From Polytrichum commune (Eukaryota; Streptophyta; Polytrichopsida; Polytrichales; Polytrichaceae): a stretch of DNA of 64,000 nucleotides. Position 1 is the first letter of the stretch. Each line of letters starts with the position of its first letter. Below are positions 36,910-49,034 of this stretch, piece by piece. Location of the stretch: contig OX485807.1 in NCBI GenBank assembly GCA_950295325.1, positions 39,956,440-40,020,439 on the forward strand, in the 5' to 3' direction. The notes beneath the pieces are model-generated. The model was given only the letters and a program-made list of their open reading frames with translations. It did not search any database and was not told the DNA's origin. A program made the position numbers and the translations under genes.

Positions 36910-37331
36910 ATGGCCATCGAGGATATGGACACTTCTGGACCGTCAAGGGAGGATAGTCCTCCCCAGGTTTTCCCGATTGGCACATCCTCTTCACCGAGTG
37001 ATGCAAGTATCCGTAGTTTGGTGGTCCAAGCTATTCAGGATTACTGCAATGGGAAATTGATTGATGACTTAAGTCAATTTCAGCGTGTAGAGCAGCAAGG
37101 TGAAATAACCTTCTCGATTGTGAACACGCATTCCAATCGCTTGGAAGCATTGGAATGCCATGTCCAACTCTTGAAGAAGTATAATGAGGGGGACCGTTCT
37201 AAGTCCACCACAGCTGCTGGCAAGCCAGAACGGTTCAAGGATAAGTCCAAACTTACCATTTTGGCTTGGCTCAACCAAATGAAAAAGTTCTTGGTTGCAC
37301 GCCAGATTGCTCCTGAGGAGTGGGTCACAAT
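36910..37331 (+). pseudogene. Retrotransposon gag, 5' part
   Basis: Opens at ATG 36910 (MAIEDMDTSG...) and runs to EEWVT, where the DNA transposon interrupts it. The KPERFKDKSKLTILAWLNQM segment resembles the start of the retrotransposon gag capsid region. The reading frame continues exactly at 45953 once one copy of the 8-bp target duplication and the insert are skipped. Upstream of the ATG the frame is open to 36826 but without an additional domain. Confidence 0.85.
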
Positions 37332-37810
37332 CACGGGTAGGTCACTCTAAGGCATTTTTGTGCACCACGTGTGGCTGGGGGTTTTTTTGGGGGGGGCTAT
37401 TTACTTTCAGAGGCTGAATTAAAGCCTCCCTATAATTACTTAAAATTCAAAAATGGCCCATTTTTTTGCACCCTTTCATTACTTATATTGTCCAAGTCAC
37501 TGTAATTTTTTGTACTCTATATTCTTTTTAAGTAATAAAAGCTAATCTACTTCCTAACGCAATTGATGAGTGTTGAAGGAAAACATGAAAACAAAGAAGG
37601 GTACAAATAATAATACCATTGCAAACAAAGTTATGAAGAAAACACATAGGAGACCATAGCAAAGTAATACCATTGCAAACATTTTTATGATGAAAATACA
37701 TAGGAGATGCCAACACAAATACCATAGCGGTCATTGCAATGCAAGTGACCAAAAATACAAAGCATAGTAAAGCGGGTTTAGAATTTATAATTTAGGATGG
37801 AGTCACAATG

Positions 37811-38148
37811 TTATAACGCATACAAAATAGCCCCAAGTACACCACAAATAGGGTAAGGGTGGAAACATAGGAAAAATGTCCATGTGTTCACAAACACAAC
37901 ATGCGGTTTACAAAATGCTAACCCAAACTTATCAGAAAACGGGAAGAATGGCACTGGATTTAGTTGGAAAGCTGCGAATTCCACTATGCTCCCTACAAAT
38001 TCTTTGGCAGAGTTGTTGATGATGGCCAAACGGGAAAGAAGCTTCATAAAACTAGTGCGGTCCTCGTATGTGGGATCTACGCGATCCCATTCCCGCTGGG
38101 CGTGGCATCGACTCAACACCCAGTTGCCAAAGACATCAAGCGCAACAT
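37811..38148 (-). CDS. Possible 3' exon of the DNA transposon
   Basis: Minus-strand open frame with protein-like content: DVALDVFGNWVLSRCHAQRE, then DRVDPTYEDRTSFMKLLSRL. A plausible acceptor (caccttctag) precedes it and a plausible donor (aatGTAAGT) lies at 38398 downstream of the main transposase ORF. The phases did not match in the simplest join, so the exon structure is unproven. It could instead be a separate small gene or a decayed remnant. Confidence 0.4.
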
Positions 38149-38442
38149 CTAGAAGGTGAGTGCTTATGAACATAATAATTCATAAATTCATTCAAATGTT
38201 ATAATTCACCACTAAAATGCAATAATTCCTTAATCCAATGTTCGGCATTTAGGGTTTAATGCATTGTAGTGAACATACAAAAACCTTGAAATCAAAATAC
38301 CTAAACATCCATTTTATATAACATTTCAACAATCATATAATTTTTCTTAAGAAATGACAATATTTAAACTCTAACATGATGTAAGGTTGAATACTTACAT
38401 TGTGTGAAGCAGTCGAAGATGATCCAAGCTTGGTACTAAATC

Positions 38443-40796
38443 CTATATACTTCGATTTGTCACAAACTTGGACAACTGCTCTGAATCATTCCTATCTAGA
38501 GTGTATACTTCGTTTGTAGAATTGTAGCTCATGGTCACAGTAGATATAACACAATCTATATCAATCCATTGGCTATCTGTGTGATCATATTTAAACTTAT
38601 CACGGCCAGGATGTTTTCTATAATATTGCAACATTACTTCAATATGAGGATTGTTAGGATTTCTCCTCCCTGAATCCTCTGTTCGGGCAAGGAGGTCAAC
38701 CGCCCGCCTCAATATCCCATATTGTTTCCCATTGCGACGCCGCATAGCTTGTACCCTACCCACCCACCATGACCCCTCATCTACTCCGTTCAATATGTTA
38801 GTAGCATTTCCAGCTTTATTAACAATACTTGAACGTCCCCTTGTTCGTTTGACAGCGGATCTTACAGTTGATGATAGCCTTGTCGTGCTTCGTTGGACAA
38901 AATGCACCCCACAGTCTGATCCTATGCATAACAGACTTGACCCACATGAAGATCCTGCTTGAAGACAATTATCATGGTTATTGAATTGAATGCTATGTTT
39001 AATTCTCGCCAATCTATCTTTGGATAGAAAAACATTACCATTCAATTGTGATACAAGTGTCGACTTGTAAATAGAATGGCCACCAACTTCCACGGTTGGC
39101 ATTATCTTCCCGACTCCCTGCACAAGTGTCACTTGATTCTCCGCTCGGTTAAGTAGTATCGTTATGACATCACGTGTCTCTTCTTCCAATAAGATGGTGT
39201 GTTGCAAACCATCGTCCACGACCTCCTCTTCCATGGAATCCCTCATCTGGGGGTCTTCTACAGTACCCACGGAGGCCAACACTTCTGTATGCAACCGGTC
39301 TCGCAACACCTCTGAGTCGCCATCCTCCCCCGACACCGGCCTCAAACTAGGTTTGTATGCAAAGCTTTTTGGGTCGGCTCTTTCAATTACCCATGGCTTC
39401 TCATACCAAACTTTTTTTTTTGCTGGGCATTGAGGACTTGGAGCCATGTTAAGAGGCCTGAACAATGCGTGGGCCTCCTTCAATCCCTCCTTTAGCGCAC
39501 TTATTACCTCAACATTTGAAGATATTAAGCTGTAATCGCCCAAATTGCATCGCTCTTCTCCAAGTTGAAGCTTGTGAAGTGTTTCCCAAACATTCTCCAT
39601 CTTGTTATGTTGTTTTTTGAATCCTAAACCATTCTTCCCGTATTCCACAGCAGAAATATGGTTTAGGGTGTTGGCGGTGTTCACTAATTCGTGGAAGTCA
39701 TATGCACGCTCATGCCCATTCATGCCCCCGATTCTTGAAAAGAACACCTCACATGAGTCACTGCCCGTCAAATGAAGTGGAACAGCTAACTCTGGGTACC
39801 TGTCTCTGAAATGACAAATTAAAAGAACCACAAAATGACACGATAATTGGATATCCAAAAAGCATTGTAGGCTCACAAAATTTTTAGCCTCAACCAATTT
39901 CTGTGAGTTTCCCAACACCCCATGATCTCCATTCTGGAACCATAGTCTCCAAATTCGGAAAAAAAATGAGACTTTCCCACACAACACAATCCTGGAACGA
40001 AGATCTAATCTAGGTGAACAGAAAATGTCAATGTAATTTGCGCAAATCTCTAGATAGTATTCAGTCCCAAGAGTTCTTTCTCTACGAGGATAGTCTCCGT
40101 CACGCATACGTGCCAAACAAGACCTAACCCTCGCCTGGCATAATCTTTGTGCGGCTCCCCAGTTTTGGCGGTCTTTCCTATCAACATCCTCCATTTTTAA
40201 TCCATGTTCGTCACTCTCAAACTGCTGGAATACTAGCTCTATATGACTATGGAGACACAAGTCTCCTCCCAACTGCAGAATCCTTGCTGCTGAGAGCAAA
40301 GGGTTGATCAACTTTTTGCCATTATGTAGATAATCTTGGTCGTGCAAGCCCTTAGCGTCCCCATTCTCATCTAAAGATGCGGAGAACATCCACCCTTCCC
40401 ACCCTATGTCAAGACGATTTCCGACTATGCTCTTAAAATTTGCAAGCATTAATTGTCTCCTACGGGAATCACCATCGCTTGCGTGCCCCACTATAGGACC
40501 CACAGCGGCAAGGCAATCCTTCTCCCACAACTTGTCAATGACTTCCCACTGGTTTCTAATCCAAGCGGATTTGAAACAATTGCAAGTGCAACATGCAACT
40601 AAAACAAGGCGGGGAAGTTTTTCGTGCAAAGGATTCACAACCACTACACGGGCAAAACTGCCTTTAGTGTTTGTAGTGAACGAGTCTACCATCTGACGGT
40701 ACCCGTCTTCACCACATCCAACAACAGGTCTAAAACCGGAGACACAAACATGATTCTCTAATGGCCCACAAAATCCAGCAAGAGTATTGTTCTACT
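38443..40796 (-). CDS. Transposase core, C-terminal ORF (frameshifted from N-terminal part)
   Basis: Open from the stop near 40796 to 38443; the first Met is at 40692 (749 codons). Conserved-looking blocks in order: HEKLPRLVLVACCTC; GPIVGHASDGDSRRR; GLHDQDYLHNGKKLINPLL; and a C-terminal block LTGSDSCEVFFSRIGGMNGH. I read these as candidates for an RNase H-like D...D...E active site; DxxE before FFS resembles the NQDxLE-type block of P/THAP9-like transposases. This assignment is inference from motif shape. The tail after about residue 450 is hydrophilic. The frame is open, so the lesion at 40778-40824 appears to be the only break in this region. The host-range family is not identified. Confidence 0.7.
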
Positions 40797-41836
40797 GCGT
40801 GCAAGAGTGATTGTTCTACTGCGTGCAAGTGCTTTGCAGATGCCAAGTGATGCTGCAAATTCCATTCCAAGTTCTTCTTGGGGGGACATAGGCATAGCAA
40901 GTCTCTACAATAAAAGCATTTCACCTTCATCCAAAAGCTCTTAGGGGCAGACTCCTTGAATGTACCAAGGACCGTGAAAGGCTTGTGTGCAGCATCCAAA
41001 CTGTTGTTCACTTCTTCCATAATAGCAACACCCTCGTCAATGAGTTTTTGGTGCATCTCCGGAGTCAAATGAACGGGCTTCCCCTTAGGTGCAGCAGATT
41101 GTGGATGATCTGCGTAGGGGACGTCATTCTTCACACACCAATTCTTCACATGGTTTGTACTCATCAAATGCTTTGCTTTGAAATTGTTGAACAAATTATG
41201 AATGCTAGTCTTGTCATGCTTTCCACTGTCCCCTCCAATCTCCTTGCGACATTCGATGCAAAATATCTTTACTACACCATTACCATTAAAGTCCCAAGAT
41301 TTCAACACCCACCGATTGTCCTCCAGCGAATGGCACTTAAGATCCCTCTTCATCTTCTCTGCATGTTCAAGGTATCGCTCCCAAATGTCTTTGGGAATTA
41401 AGGTGGAATCAAGTTGGTGCTCCAAAGCCTCAGTAATTCCGGTGGAACCCGTAACCCTAGAGCTTCCAAGAGGCTCAACAAGATGGTTTTCGACGTCTTC
41501 TTCTATTTCCGGGAAATCGGCCATTTCTTGGAGACTACAATCTGCTACATGAGTCCCATCATCAAGACGACGCCGTTTAGGGGCCTCCTGGACTTCACAT
41601 TGCAATGGCAGGACATACACATCACTTACTACATCGTTCAAACCCTCCATCTTTTGTCGGATTCTACACTTATCTTCATTGTCCCAAAACTGAAATGGCC
41701 ACTCCAACGCAGATTTCTCCTCCAAACGAACCCTAAGGGAGGCGTATGTTTCCTCCTCCAATACTTTGACTTTGCTGAAATATTGCGGCACAGCAAATTC
41801 CCCCTCCATGGTCCACATCTTGATTTGGATTGCCAT
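40730..41836 (-). CDS. Transposase N-terminal part with two C2H2-type fingers
   Basis: 368 codons from ATG 41836. Residues 1-80 form a small alpha/beta-looking region (IKMWTMEGEFAVPQYF...) of unknown family. A basic patch KRRR lies at 87-90. Two zinc-finger-like modules follow: C193-x2-C196...H223-x5-H229 and C307-x2-C310...H330-x5-H336. Their Cys-x2-Cys and His-x5-His spacing recalls BED or TTF-type DNA-binding fingers of transposases. The last about 20 residues (from YSCWILWAIR) are out of frame because of a 23-nt tandem duplication. Before that break the frame leads directly into the core ORF, so the two form one gene of about 1,100 codons. Confidence 0.75.
   Translation of the reverse strand: MAIQIKMWTMEGEFAVPQYFSKVKVLEEETYASLRVRLEEKSALEWPFQFWDNEDKCRIRQKMEGLNDVVSDVYVLPLQCEVQEAPKRRRLDDGTHVADCSLQEMADFPEIEEDVENHLVEPLGSSRVTGSTGITEALEHQLDSTLIPKDIWERYLEHAEKMKRDLKCHSLEDNRWVLKSWDFNGNGVVKIFCIECRKEIGGDSGKHDKTSIHNLFNNFKAKHLMSTNHVKNWCVKNDVPYADHPQSAAPKGKPVHLTPEMHQKLIDEGVAIMEEVNNSLDAAHKPFTVLGTFKESAPKSFWMKVKCFYCRDLLCLCPPKKNLEWNLQHHLASAKHLHAVEQSLLHAVEQYSCWILWAIRESCLCLRF
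40778..40824 (-). repeat. 23/24-nt tandem duplication that shifts the transposase frame
   Basis: Units 40778-40800 and 40801-40824 are the same 24-mer (gcaagagtgattgttctact plus gcgt), with one G missing in the first. Because 23 is not a multiple of three, the duplication moves the frame. With only one unit the two ORFs would be continuous. Confidence 0.85.
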
Positions 41837-44800
41837 AACTCGAATGTAAACCGCCCCAGTAGATGCAGATCAATACACCAAACAAGGTGCGCACGCACCT
41901 AAACCCAAACCCAGCTCTGAAAACACACCTCCAAACAAGGTAGTGAGGAGGTCGAATGATGGAGAACTAACTCAGACAGTGTAGCTTGTGAGTGAGTTAA
42001 GTTAACCCTGGCTATGGTGGCATTGTGTAACCATACATCCTTTGACCTATGTAGCTACTTGGATCGACACTTTAGTTTCTTCTTAGATGCTGATATATCT
42101 GGTGAGGATTTTGTGGCAACGTCGTAATTAGTTGATAGCAACTAGGCTCTTCTGTGAGTCTTAAATCTTCATTCTCGTGTCGAACTGTAGTAATTTAGTT
42201 CATTGAATCTGAGGAATGGAAGTTGCATTCAGTCACAGTACTTCATCCGTGTGTCTGTATTTGGTGGGGCTTACAACACAAGGGAATTGAACACCTGTGC
42301 TCAATATCTAGGATCTGTGTAGAAACTGCAACCTATGGAACTAGCAGAACTAGCATAACTAGCAGGTTCGCATTATTGCACACCGGCTCAATGCTTTCTT
42401 ACGTACTTGTGCAATCAGTAAGCACTCTTCAGACTGCCGCATCAGATTCTTCTATAGAAGAATAGTCAGCTTAATTATTTTCATGACACTACTGGTGCGT
42501 GTGTGTTCAAGCTAATCTATGTATGTATGTCATTACAAAAAAGTACATATAATTCTGTGATCCATTAATTCCCCTCAACTAATCAACCAATCCCACTCCT
42601 CTGAAACCCAGTCAGGACTAGCCACTGAACCAGTTCCAACCGATGATTTTATGTAATTTGACGCGAGACTAGTGGATCCACACGTCAATAGATGCATCGC
42701 ATACTACTCATCACATGATGCTAAGATTCAGCTCACTCCAGTCTGTGATCCAATATCAATAAGCAAGCACCTCTTCCAAATCTTTACCCAAAAGATTAGT
42801 GCGTTTTGATTGAATTTATGTTTAAGCCGCACTATAATGTCACAAAGTGGACATACTAAGCTTCCGCTGAGAGAATGGCTGCTCTGTAACTACTTCAGAA
42901 GATGTCGGCCCACCAAAAAAACTTGCAGGATGGCGATGAAGCCGGTGGCTTGATCATTACTACTCACATGGTGATGATGATGTTGAAGATCGATCCAGCT
43001 GCTGATGGATTTTAGCTAAGACCGATCCAAACGGATCTCCCAGCAAGCACAAGGTGAGAGTCCTCCCTCCCACGTCCTTCAAAGCTCAATAAGGAGTAGC
43101 TTAGATTAGATCATACAACATGATGGTATTAAGCCCTCCCAAATGAGTCGCATGTTGCACTTAAGTTACACTAACTTCCACATCTTGCCACACACCCTAA
43201 TGGCTTCACACTCGAAGAACTGCCAAGGCAGCTAGGCGCCCACTTGTTCGATCACAGCTGATAACAAACTTGGACGGTTGTGGACAATTGCCAAGTATTT
43301 TATTAGGTAAAGGGTGATAATTACAAGAAATCTAGGTTTCTTCACACAAACAAATAAGAAAGAAAATCCTCTATGCAGAAAATAATTTGTAAGACCTCTA
43401 TAAGGACAGAATAAAACTATGCACCTAGAATATGTGATTTCCAAGACTTCTGCATGAACAACAACATTCAATGCTTCAAGCCCTTCATCCCTCCTTATTT
43501 TAATTCCTGTGCGTGTACAGCGTCAGGCAGTCAGAATGGAATCAAGTGCTTTCGTCACTGAAATTGCTTCACTATTGACCTTCTTCCAATCCTTCTTCTG
43601 TGATGATATAGATCATCAACAAGAGTCAACAGAAAATCAGGAAGGTGAAGTGCATAGAACACAATGGAGATTGTGAAGCCTACACGCAACAAATAAGCAG
43701 AGAGAATGCGCTGAAAATATTAACACCATGCGGCAACTTAAAAAAGTGAAGCAAATTCGACTAAAAGATTGTCATATACACTGATGACAACATCATCAGT
43801 ACTTCTTAGTCAATAGAGAAGTGCATTGTGTTCAAAACACTGCAGACAACATGACCAGCTGCAAATTGGGACAAAGCAGCTGGAATATAGGTGCGCAAGA
43901 ATAGATCGACTTGCTCCAAGTAAAATCAATGCACAAAAGGGAATGCAAATTGGAATCGGTTAACATTAAAGTGGATATTGAAGCTATTGTTTAATTAAAA
44001 CAGGATCTCAGGAATTCGTGTTTGAAGATGATTTGAGCAATATAAAATGTTTTTGTTCAAAACACTGCAGATAACATGAGCAGCTGCAAATTGGAGCAGA
44101 GCAGCTGCAATATGGGTGCACAAGATTAGATCGACTTGCTCCAAATAAAAGCAATGCGCAAAGGAAACACAAAAAAAGAACTGATCTCTTTTAAAATGGA
44201 AATCGAGGCTATGGTTAAAATACAACAGGATTTTCAGAAATCTGTGTTTACAGATGATTTGAGCAGCACTTTCTGAATCAAATCTTGTCCCTGACAGAAA
44301 AACATAGCAAGTTGTCACGACTCAAGATATATCAAACTCAAAGTAAGACGCCTGACCAAAGTGAATTGAAGCAAAGAATAATCCTTTACGAAAGAAACAA
44401 AAGCAGATTACAGGCAGGTACAGAAATAGATGCAATTGGCAATAATGGAAGAGAATTGCGTATCAGCAAGTCGCACAGAATAATAGACCATCAGAAGCTG
44501 AAACATGGACAAAAAACAAATTAAAGTTGTGTAGAATACAAGTTTGTCAAACTTAGAAACCCTAAACCCAATCCAGTGTATTCATGGAGCTCCGTAACAA
44601 GGAATATTTGTGAAGAATTGGAGGACTGAAGTTCCATAATACAAGATGAAATCAAATCCTAGCTGAACTTTTGGCAGTTCCGTAGGTCAAGGTAATGTAA
44701 GAGGGAAAAAAATGCACAAGATGCGGCAAAATCAGGGGCCAAACAGATGGAAGCAAATCAAGTCGACAATTCAAAATACATCCAAGAAAGCGGAGAGCAA

Positions 44801-45937
44801 TTCTCCGCTTGGGATTCAGATTGATGTGCACAGCGACAAATGATGAAACCTGCACAAATTGTATGGACACTGAACTTTTGAATAGAAGACTCGAAAAAAA
44901 TCAGAGAGACAATTGAGCCTTGAAAATGCACACCACAGAGCTAGCAAGACTTAGGACCCGACTCTCACAATGGAAGAGAAGAGAAATGATTCTTCACATC
45001 TACATTTAAGGCCCTTGACTTTCTTATCATAATCTGAATCGGTAGAGCGACGTGAAAGAGCACACCAAATTAAACAGCAGATCAGGACTTGAATACAAAT
45101 GCAAACGATGGGAGAAAATGAAACCTGAGGAAAGGAAGAGAGTGCGACATTCCCAACAAGAAAAGTAATGTGACTGACTCCATTGAAACTGCGATGAAAC
45201 TATTCAAAACTGACTGAATTGGCGAATCTGCGATGTGTGCAGACAAGCGAGAGTGCGAGAGGGAATACCTCAAGCCGATGTAGCCGGTACATGCACCTTA
45301 AACCCTTCTTAAGATGTTTAGCAGCACTGCCGCCCACACCGTCGCATCTCACGTTCACCGTTCACAGGATGTGCAGGACACAAGCCGTGCATTAAAGCGC
45401 GCCTCCTCCGAAACAGAGCACTCTCAAATGTAATGTTGCAAAGCTGAGATACTAGAGACTAGTCGCACACTCTTCCTTGTACCTATTGCCCAGAAAACCT
45501 TGAGGTGTGAGCACTGTCTCTTCCAAACTCTTCCGGTGAGTGTGTGAGCACTTCGTGATGAGAACGGACGAAAACGCGAAGCACATTGAAACCCTAGCCA
45601 TATGCAAACGGGCGTGGGGAAGACGATCCCAACGACGGCCCGTTCCCTTTTCATCCATTTTTGGACAAACAGAAATCCCAATTATCATCCATCCCCGTGA
45701 GTCCTAAACCCATTTACAGACCATACTAAACATACCTTCTAGGATCCTTATCTTCAGCCCCTATATTAGTTTTACAAAAAAAATAATGGCCCACGTTTTA
45801 TGTCTATCTAACTTACTTATAATGGGATTGTCTACATTTAATGGCCCCTTCATTATTTGGAATTCCTTTATAATTTTTATTTCAAATGAATTTAATTCTC
45901 TCTATATTATGCCGCACGTCGTTTTTAAAATGCACTA
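41837..45937. other. Non-coding part of the DNA transposon (upstream of the transposase)
   Basis: About 4.1 kb between the transposase ATG and the right TIR. Minus-strand ORFs of 62-85 codons (for example 45082-45273, 45424-45681) have no recognisable domain. It presumably holds the promoter; a long 5' intron or a second gene cannot be excluded. Confidence 0.4.
43829..44275. repeat. About 225-bp tandem duplication inside the DNA transposon
   Basis: Copies 43829-44054 and 44055-44275 both start gttcaaaacactgcaga and share gagcagctg/accagctgcaaattgg, agatcgacttgctccaa, caatgc(a/g)caaa and gatgatttgagca. Divergence is moderate. Confidence 0.8.
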
Positions 45938-45952
45938 AGTGACCTACCCGTG

Positions 45953-46668
45953 GTCACAATTGCGTCAACATATCTAGAAACCAATGTGTCACAACATTGG
46001 GATATGCTTGCATTGGAGCTGACAGCGGATAAGAAAGATCCGCAGCTTTGGGATAACTCCTATGATACATTATTCACTGCTTATGGCAGTGTCAATCAGG
46101 AGTTGGTAGCCCGGAACAAGCTTCGTGTTCTTAAATAGAAAGGTTCTGTTGAGGACTATGCAAATGAGTTTCAGCAGTTGTGCTCACACATTACTAAAAA
46201 TCTTGTCTCCCGGGGAGATAAGATTGAGAGATTCATATCAGGGCTCAAGGAGGATATCCGCAAGAAGGTCTTAGTGGATCCTAAGGGCGATGGTGGGCCA
46301 TGGGAGGACATCAAGTGTCTCATCAATTATGCGGTGACTATAGACGCTATGTACACACAAGATGTAAAAGGACGGAACAATGATAAGTCTCATTTTGATG
46401 CACCGGTTGTCAAGACCAATGGCCACACAGGGCCGATTAGAGACAACAAGTCTCACCGCTCTAAAGGCCGCTCTTCCGCCTTTTACAAAAAGAGTAAGCA
46501 GGGTAAAGGGGAGGTCCCTTCGGCAAAAAGCACTGACAAAAATGATGGTCTTTATTTTCAATGTCACAAGGAATGACACTTGGCTAGAGATTGTCCTGAT
46601 GGCAAGAAGAGTGCTGAGCAGCAACCTGCAAAAAAAGGCAAGAAGCATTTTCACAAGTCCGACACTTA
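45953..46668 (+). pseudogene. Retrotransposon gag, 3' part (two stops)
   Basis: Continues gag from VTIASTYLETNVSQHW. It carries the capsid segment (DYANEFQQLCSHIT, FISGLKEDIRKKVL) and a CCHC-knuckle remnant YFQCHKE-stop-HLARDC in which the first Cys is Tyr. Stops: TAG 46136-46138 and TGA 46574-46576. Gag ends in tandem TAGs at 46666-46680, and pol then runs in another frame. The Tyr change (TGT to TAT) and the TAG fit transition mutations. Confidence 0.85.
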
Positions 46669-46680
46669 GGCAGTGGACTA

Positions 46681-47642
46681 GTGTCAAGACATGTTCAAGT
46701 TTCGGAGGGTATTTTTTATTTGCCTAGTGATGCTTTGGAAGTGATTCAGGGCTTAGTCAATAAGCAATTTAATATAATCGTGTCTGATATTTTGAATAAA
46801 GACATTATTTTGCCAACTCCGTTACTCCCACTCAGTGATGTGTTAGATGTGAACTCCAAAGTTTATGGAGCGTTCTCATTGATTATACCATCAGTGGATG
46901 ATTTGCAAAGTTTCTTGAGATCTTATTTGCACGGTAAAGAGGATGCGCCCTATGAGACCGGTGTTTATTTTATTGTTGACAAACGTAAAGCAAAAAGTCT
47001 TAAGAGAACTTTACCAAGATTTAAGTTGATCCATCAATTTGAATCAAACTCAGTACAGTGGCATGTTTATTTGGATGAACCTAGGCCACGTGTGTTGAAT
47101 CAACTCACTCTGTCTTCTCAACTGATGATGAGTTTCTCAGGGCAAGTAGCTCATCAGGATGCATCTGTATTAATGGATAGTGCCGCATCACATTGCTTTG
47201 TGAGTTCTGGTTTTGCTAAGACCTTCGGGTTAAAAGTGAAAAATGACATTAACACACTGGTATTAGGCAATGGTGATGAAGTCCAAACGGACGGCAAGAT
47301 TAAAATTCATGTAGAATACAACAATATCAAAGCCAAATTACTTGCCTGGTGGCAAAATTAAGTGAATGCATTGATTTGATATTGGGCAATGATTGGCTAG
47401 TGCAGCACAAGGCACGTTTGGATTTTGCATCTGAATGTTGCGTGTTGTATAAGGGCCACCGTAAAATGACACTACATGTGAACCCAGTGCAATGTCAGAG
47501 TCCAAATCCCCATAGACTCACCGCCATGCAGTTCAAACGGTCAATTCAGAAGGAAGCAACGTCGTTCTTAGTTCAGTTGACCGCGGTTGGAGACGACGTA
47601 GAGGACACAATGGCAACACCTTATGCCACAGTGTTGGAGTAA
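46681..47642 (+). pseudogene. Retrotransposon protease region (frameshifted)
   Basis: Contains the aspartic-protease active-site segment VLMDSAASHCFVSSGF and the later LVLGNGDEV and DLILGNDWL blocks of chromovirus protease. A one-base shift near 47340 separates LGNGDEV from LGNDWL. TAA at 47640-47642 then stops the frame just before YADVF. Confidence 0.85.
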
Positions 47643-49025
47643 TATGCTGATGTTTTTCAGCCCATACCTACAGGGTTACCTCCAGAGCGGGAAATGGCCC
47701 ATACTATTCCTTTAGAGCCAGATGGCAAGCCGCCATTTAGGCCGATCTATAGGTTGAGTCCTCTCGAGCTGCAGGAGGCCAAGAAACAGATCAAGGAGTA
47801 TTTGAAAAAGTGATGGATAGAACCTAGTTCATCGCCTTATGGGTCTTCCATCTTGTTCGTCAAGAAAAAAGGTGGAGCGCTGCGAATGGTGGTGGATTAT
47901 CGGGCACTTAATAAGCAAACGGTAAAGAATCGTTATCCGTTGCCTCGTATTGATGATCTTTTTGACCAGTTAGCCGGCTCTACAGTATTTTCATCTCTTG
48001 ATTTGGCACAAGGTTATCACCAGATTAGGATATCCGATGATGATGCTCCTAAGACGGCGTTTAGAACACCGTTTGGTCATTACCAATTCAAAGTATTAAG
48101 TTTTGGATTGACCAATGCACTAGCAACTTTTCAAGGAGTAATGAATCGTGTTTTTCACAAGTTCATTGGAAAGTTTATTTTGGTATATCTGGATGACATC
48201 TTAATTTTTTCAAAGAACGAAGAGGAACATGTCAGTCATTTGGCACAAGTACTTCAAATTCTACAAGAGAATCAGTTTTATGCAAAGATATCTAAGTGTC
48301 ATTTCGGAAAGAGTGAATTACATTATTTAGGACATGTTGTTGGCAAGATGGGCATCAAGGTGGATCCTAAGAAAATTGAGACTGTGGCCAAGTGACATAG
48401 ACCTCTTGAAGTCGGACAATTACGATCCTTCTTGGGGCTTTGCAATTACTTCCGCAGATTCATACATGGATATTCCACTCTGGTTGCGTCTTTGACTTCT
48501 CTGACGCGAAGCCAAGTCAAGTACATTTGGACTAACGAGTGTGAACGCGTTTTTGAGAATGTTAAGTATGCTTTAACACATACACCACTTCTGACCTTAC
48601 CCAAGTTAGGGGAGCCATTTGAGGTCGTTAGTGACGTTTCTTTACTTGGAGCAGGGGCCGTCTTACTTTAGGGAGGTAAGCCCATTGCTTTTGAGAGTAA
48701 GAAATTTTCTCCCGCTGAGAGAAATTACACTATTGGTAAAAAAAAACTAGCAGCAGTTGTGCATGCCATGCGAACCTGGCGGTGTTACCTAGAAGGTGCA
48801 GATTGCACGATCGTCACAGATCATAACCCTCTTATGTATTTAAAAACACAACAGACGTTATCAAGGCGTCAAGCTCGGTGGTTGGAGTTCTTGGAGCAAA
48901 ATTTTGTCTATAGATGGGTGTATAGACCAGGAAGGATTAATATGGCAGATCCTCTGAGTCGGAATCCACTAGACCCGGGTGACCAGCCAGCCTTGATGGC
49001 ACCGCGGTCTGCTCCAAGTAATTAG
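47643..49025 (+). pseudogene. Reverse transcriptase and RNase H (multiple stops)
   Basis: RT blocks are clear: GLPPEREMAHTIPL, YGSSILFVKKKGGALRM, VVDYRALNKQTVKNRYPLPR, FSSLDLAQGYHQIRI, and YLDDILIFSK with the catalytic YxDD. RNase H follows (FEVVSDVSLLGAGAVLL, then KPIAFESKKFSPAERNYTI, then DHNPL and DPLSRNP). Stops are at about 47812, 48393, 48669 and 49023. The usual catalytic Glu in the tGeqELLAvv block is Lys here (GKKKLAAVV). The P of LTNAPATFQ is Leu. Confidence 0.92.
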
Positions 49026-49034
49026 GTCCTTCAA

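Larger units (their letters stand above)
37332..45952 (-). mobile_element. 8.6-kb autonomous-type DNA transposon nested in gag
   Basis: Ends are inverted: CACGGGTAGGTCACT at 37332-37346 and its exact reverse complement at 45938-45952, with weaker pairing further in (GCATTTT, ACGTG). The identical 8-mer GTCACAAT flanks both sides (37324-37331, 45953-45960). Both ends carry aaaaatggccca-like subterminal motifs. A transposase gene fills 37.8-41.8 kb on the minus strand; 41.9-45.9 kb upstream of it is non-coding or unrecognised. The 8-bp duplication fits the hAT or P superfamilies. The transposase motifs (see its entries) lean toward a P-like arrangement, but I cannot assign it securely. Confidence 0.9.

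Noticed and set aside
40406-41902. Plus-strand ORFs of 96-162 codons
   Set aside because: Antisense shadows of the transposase gene.
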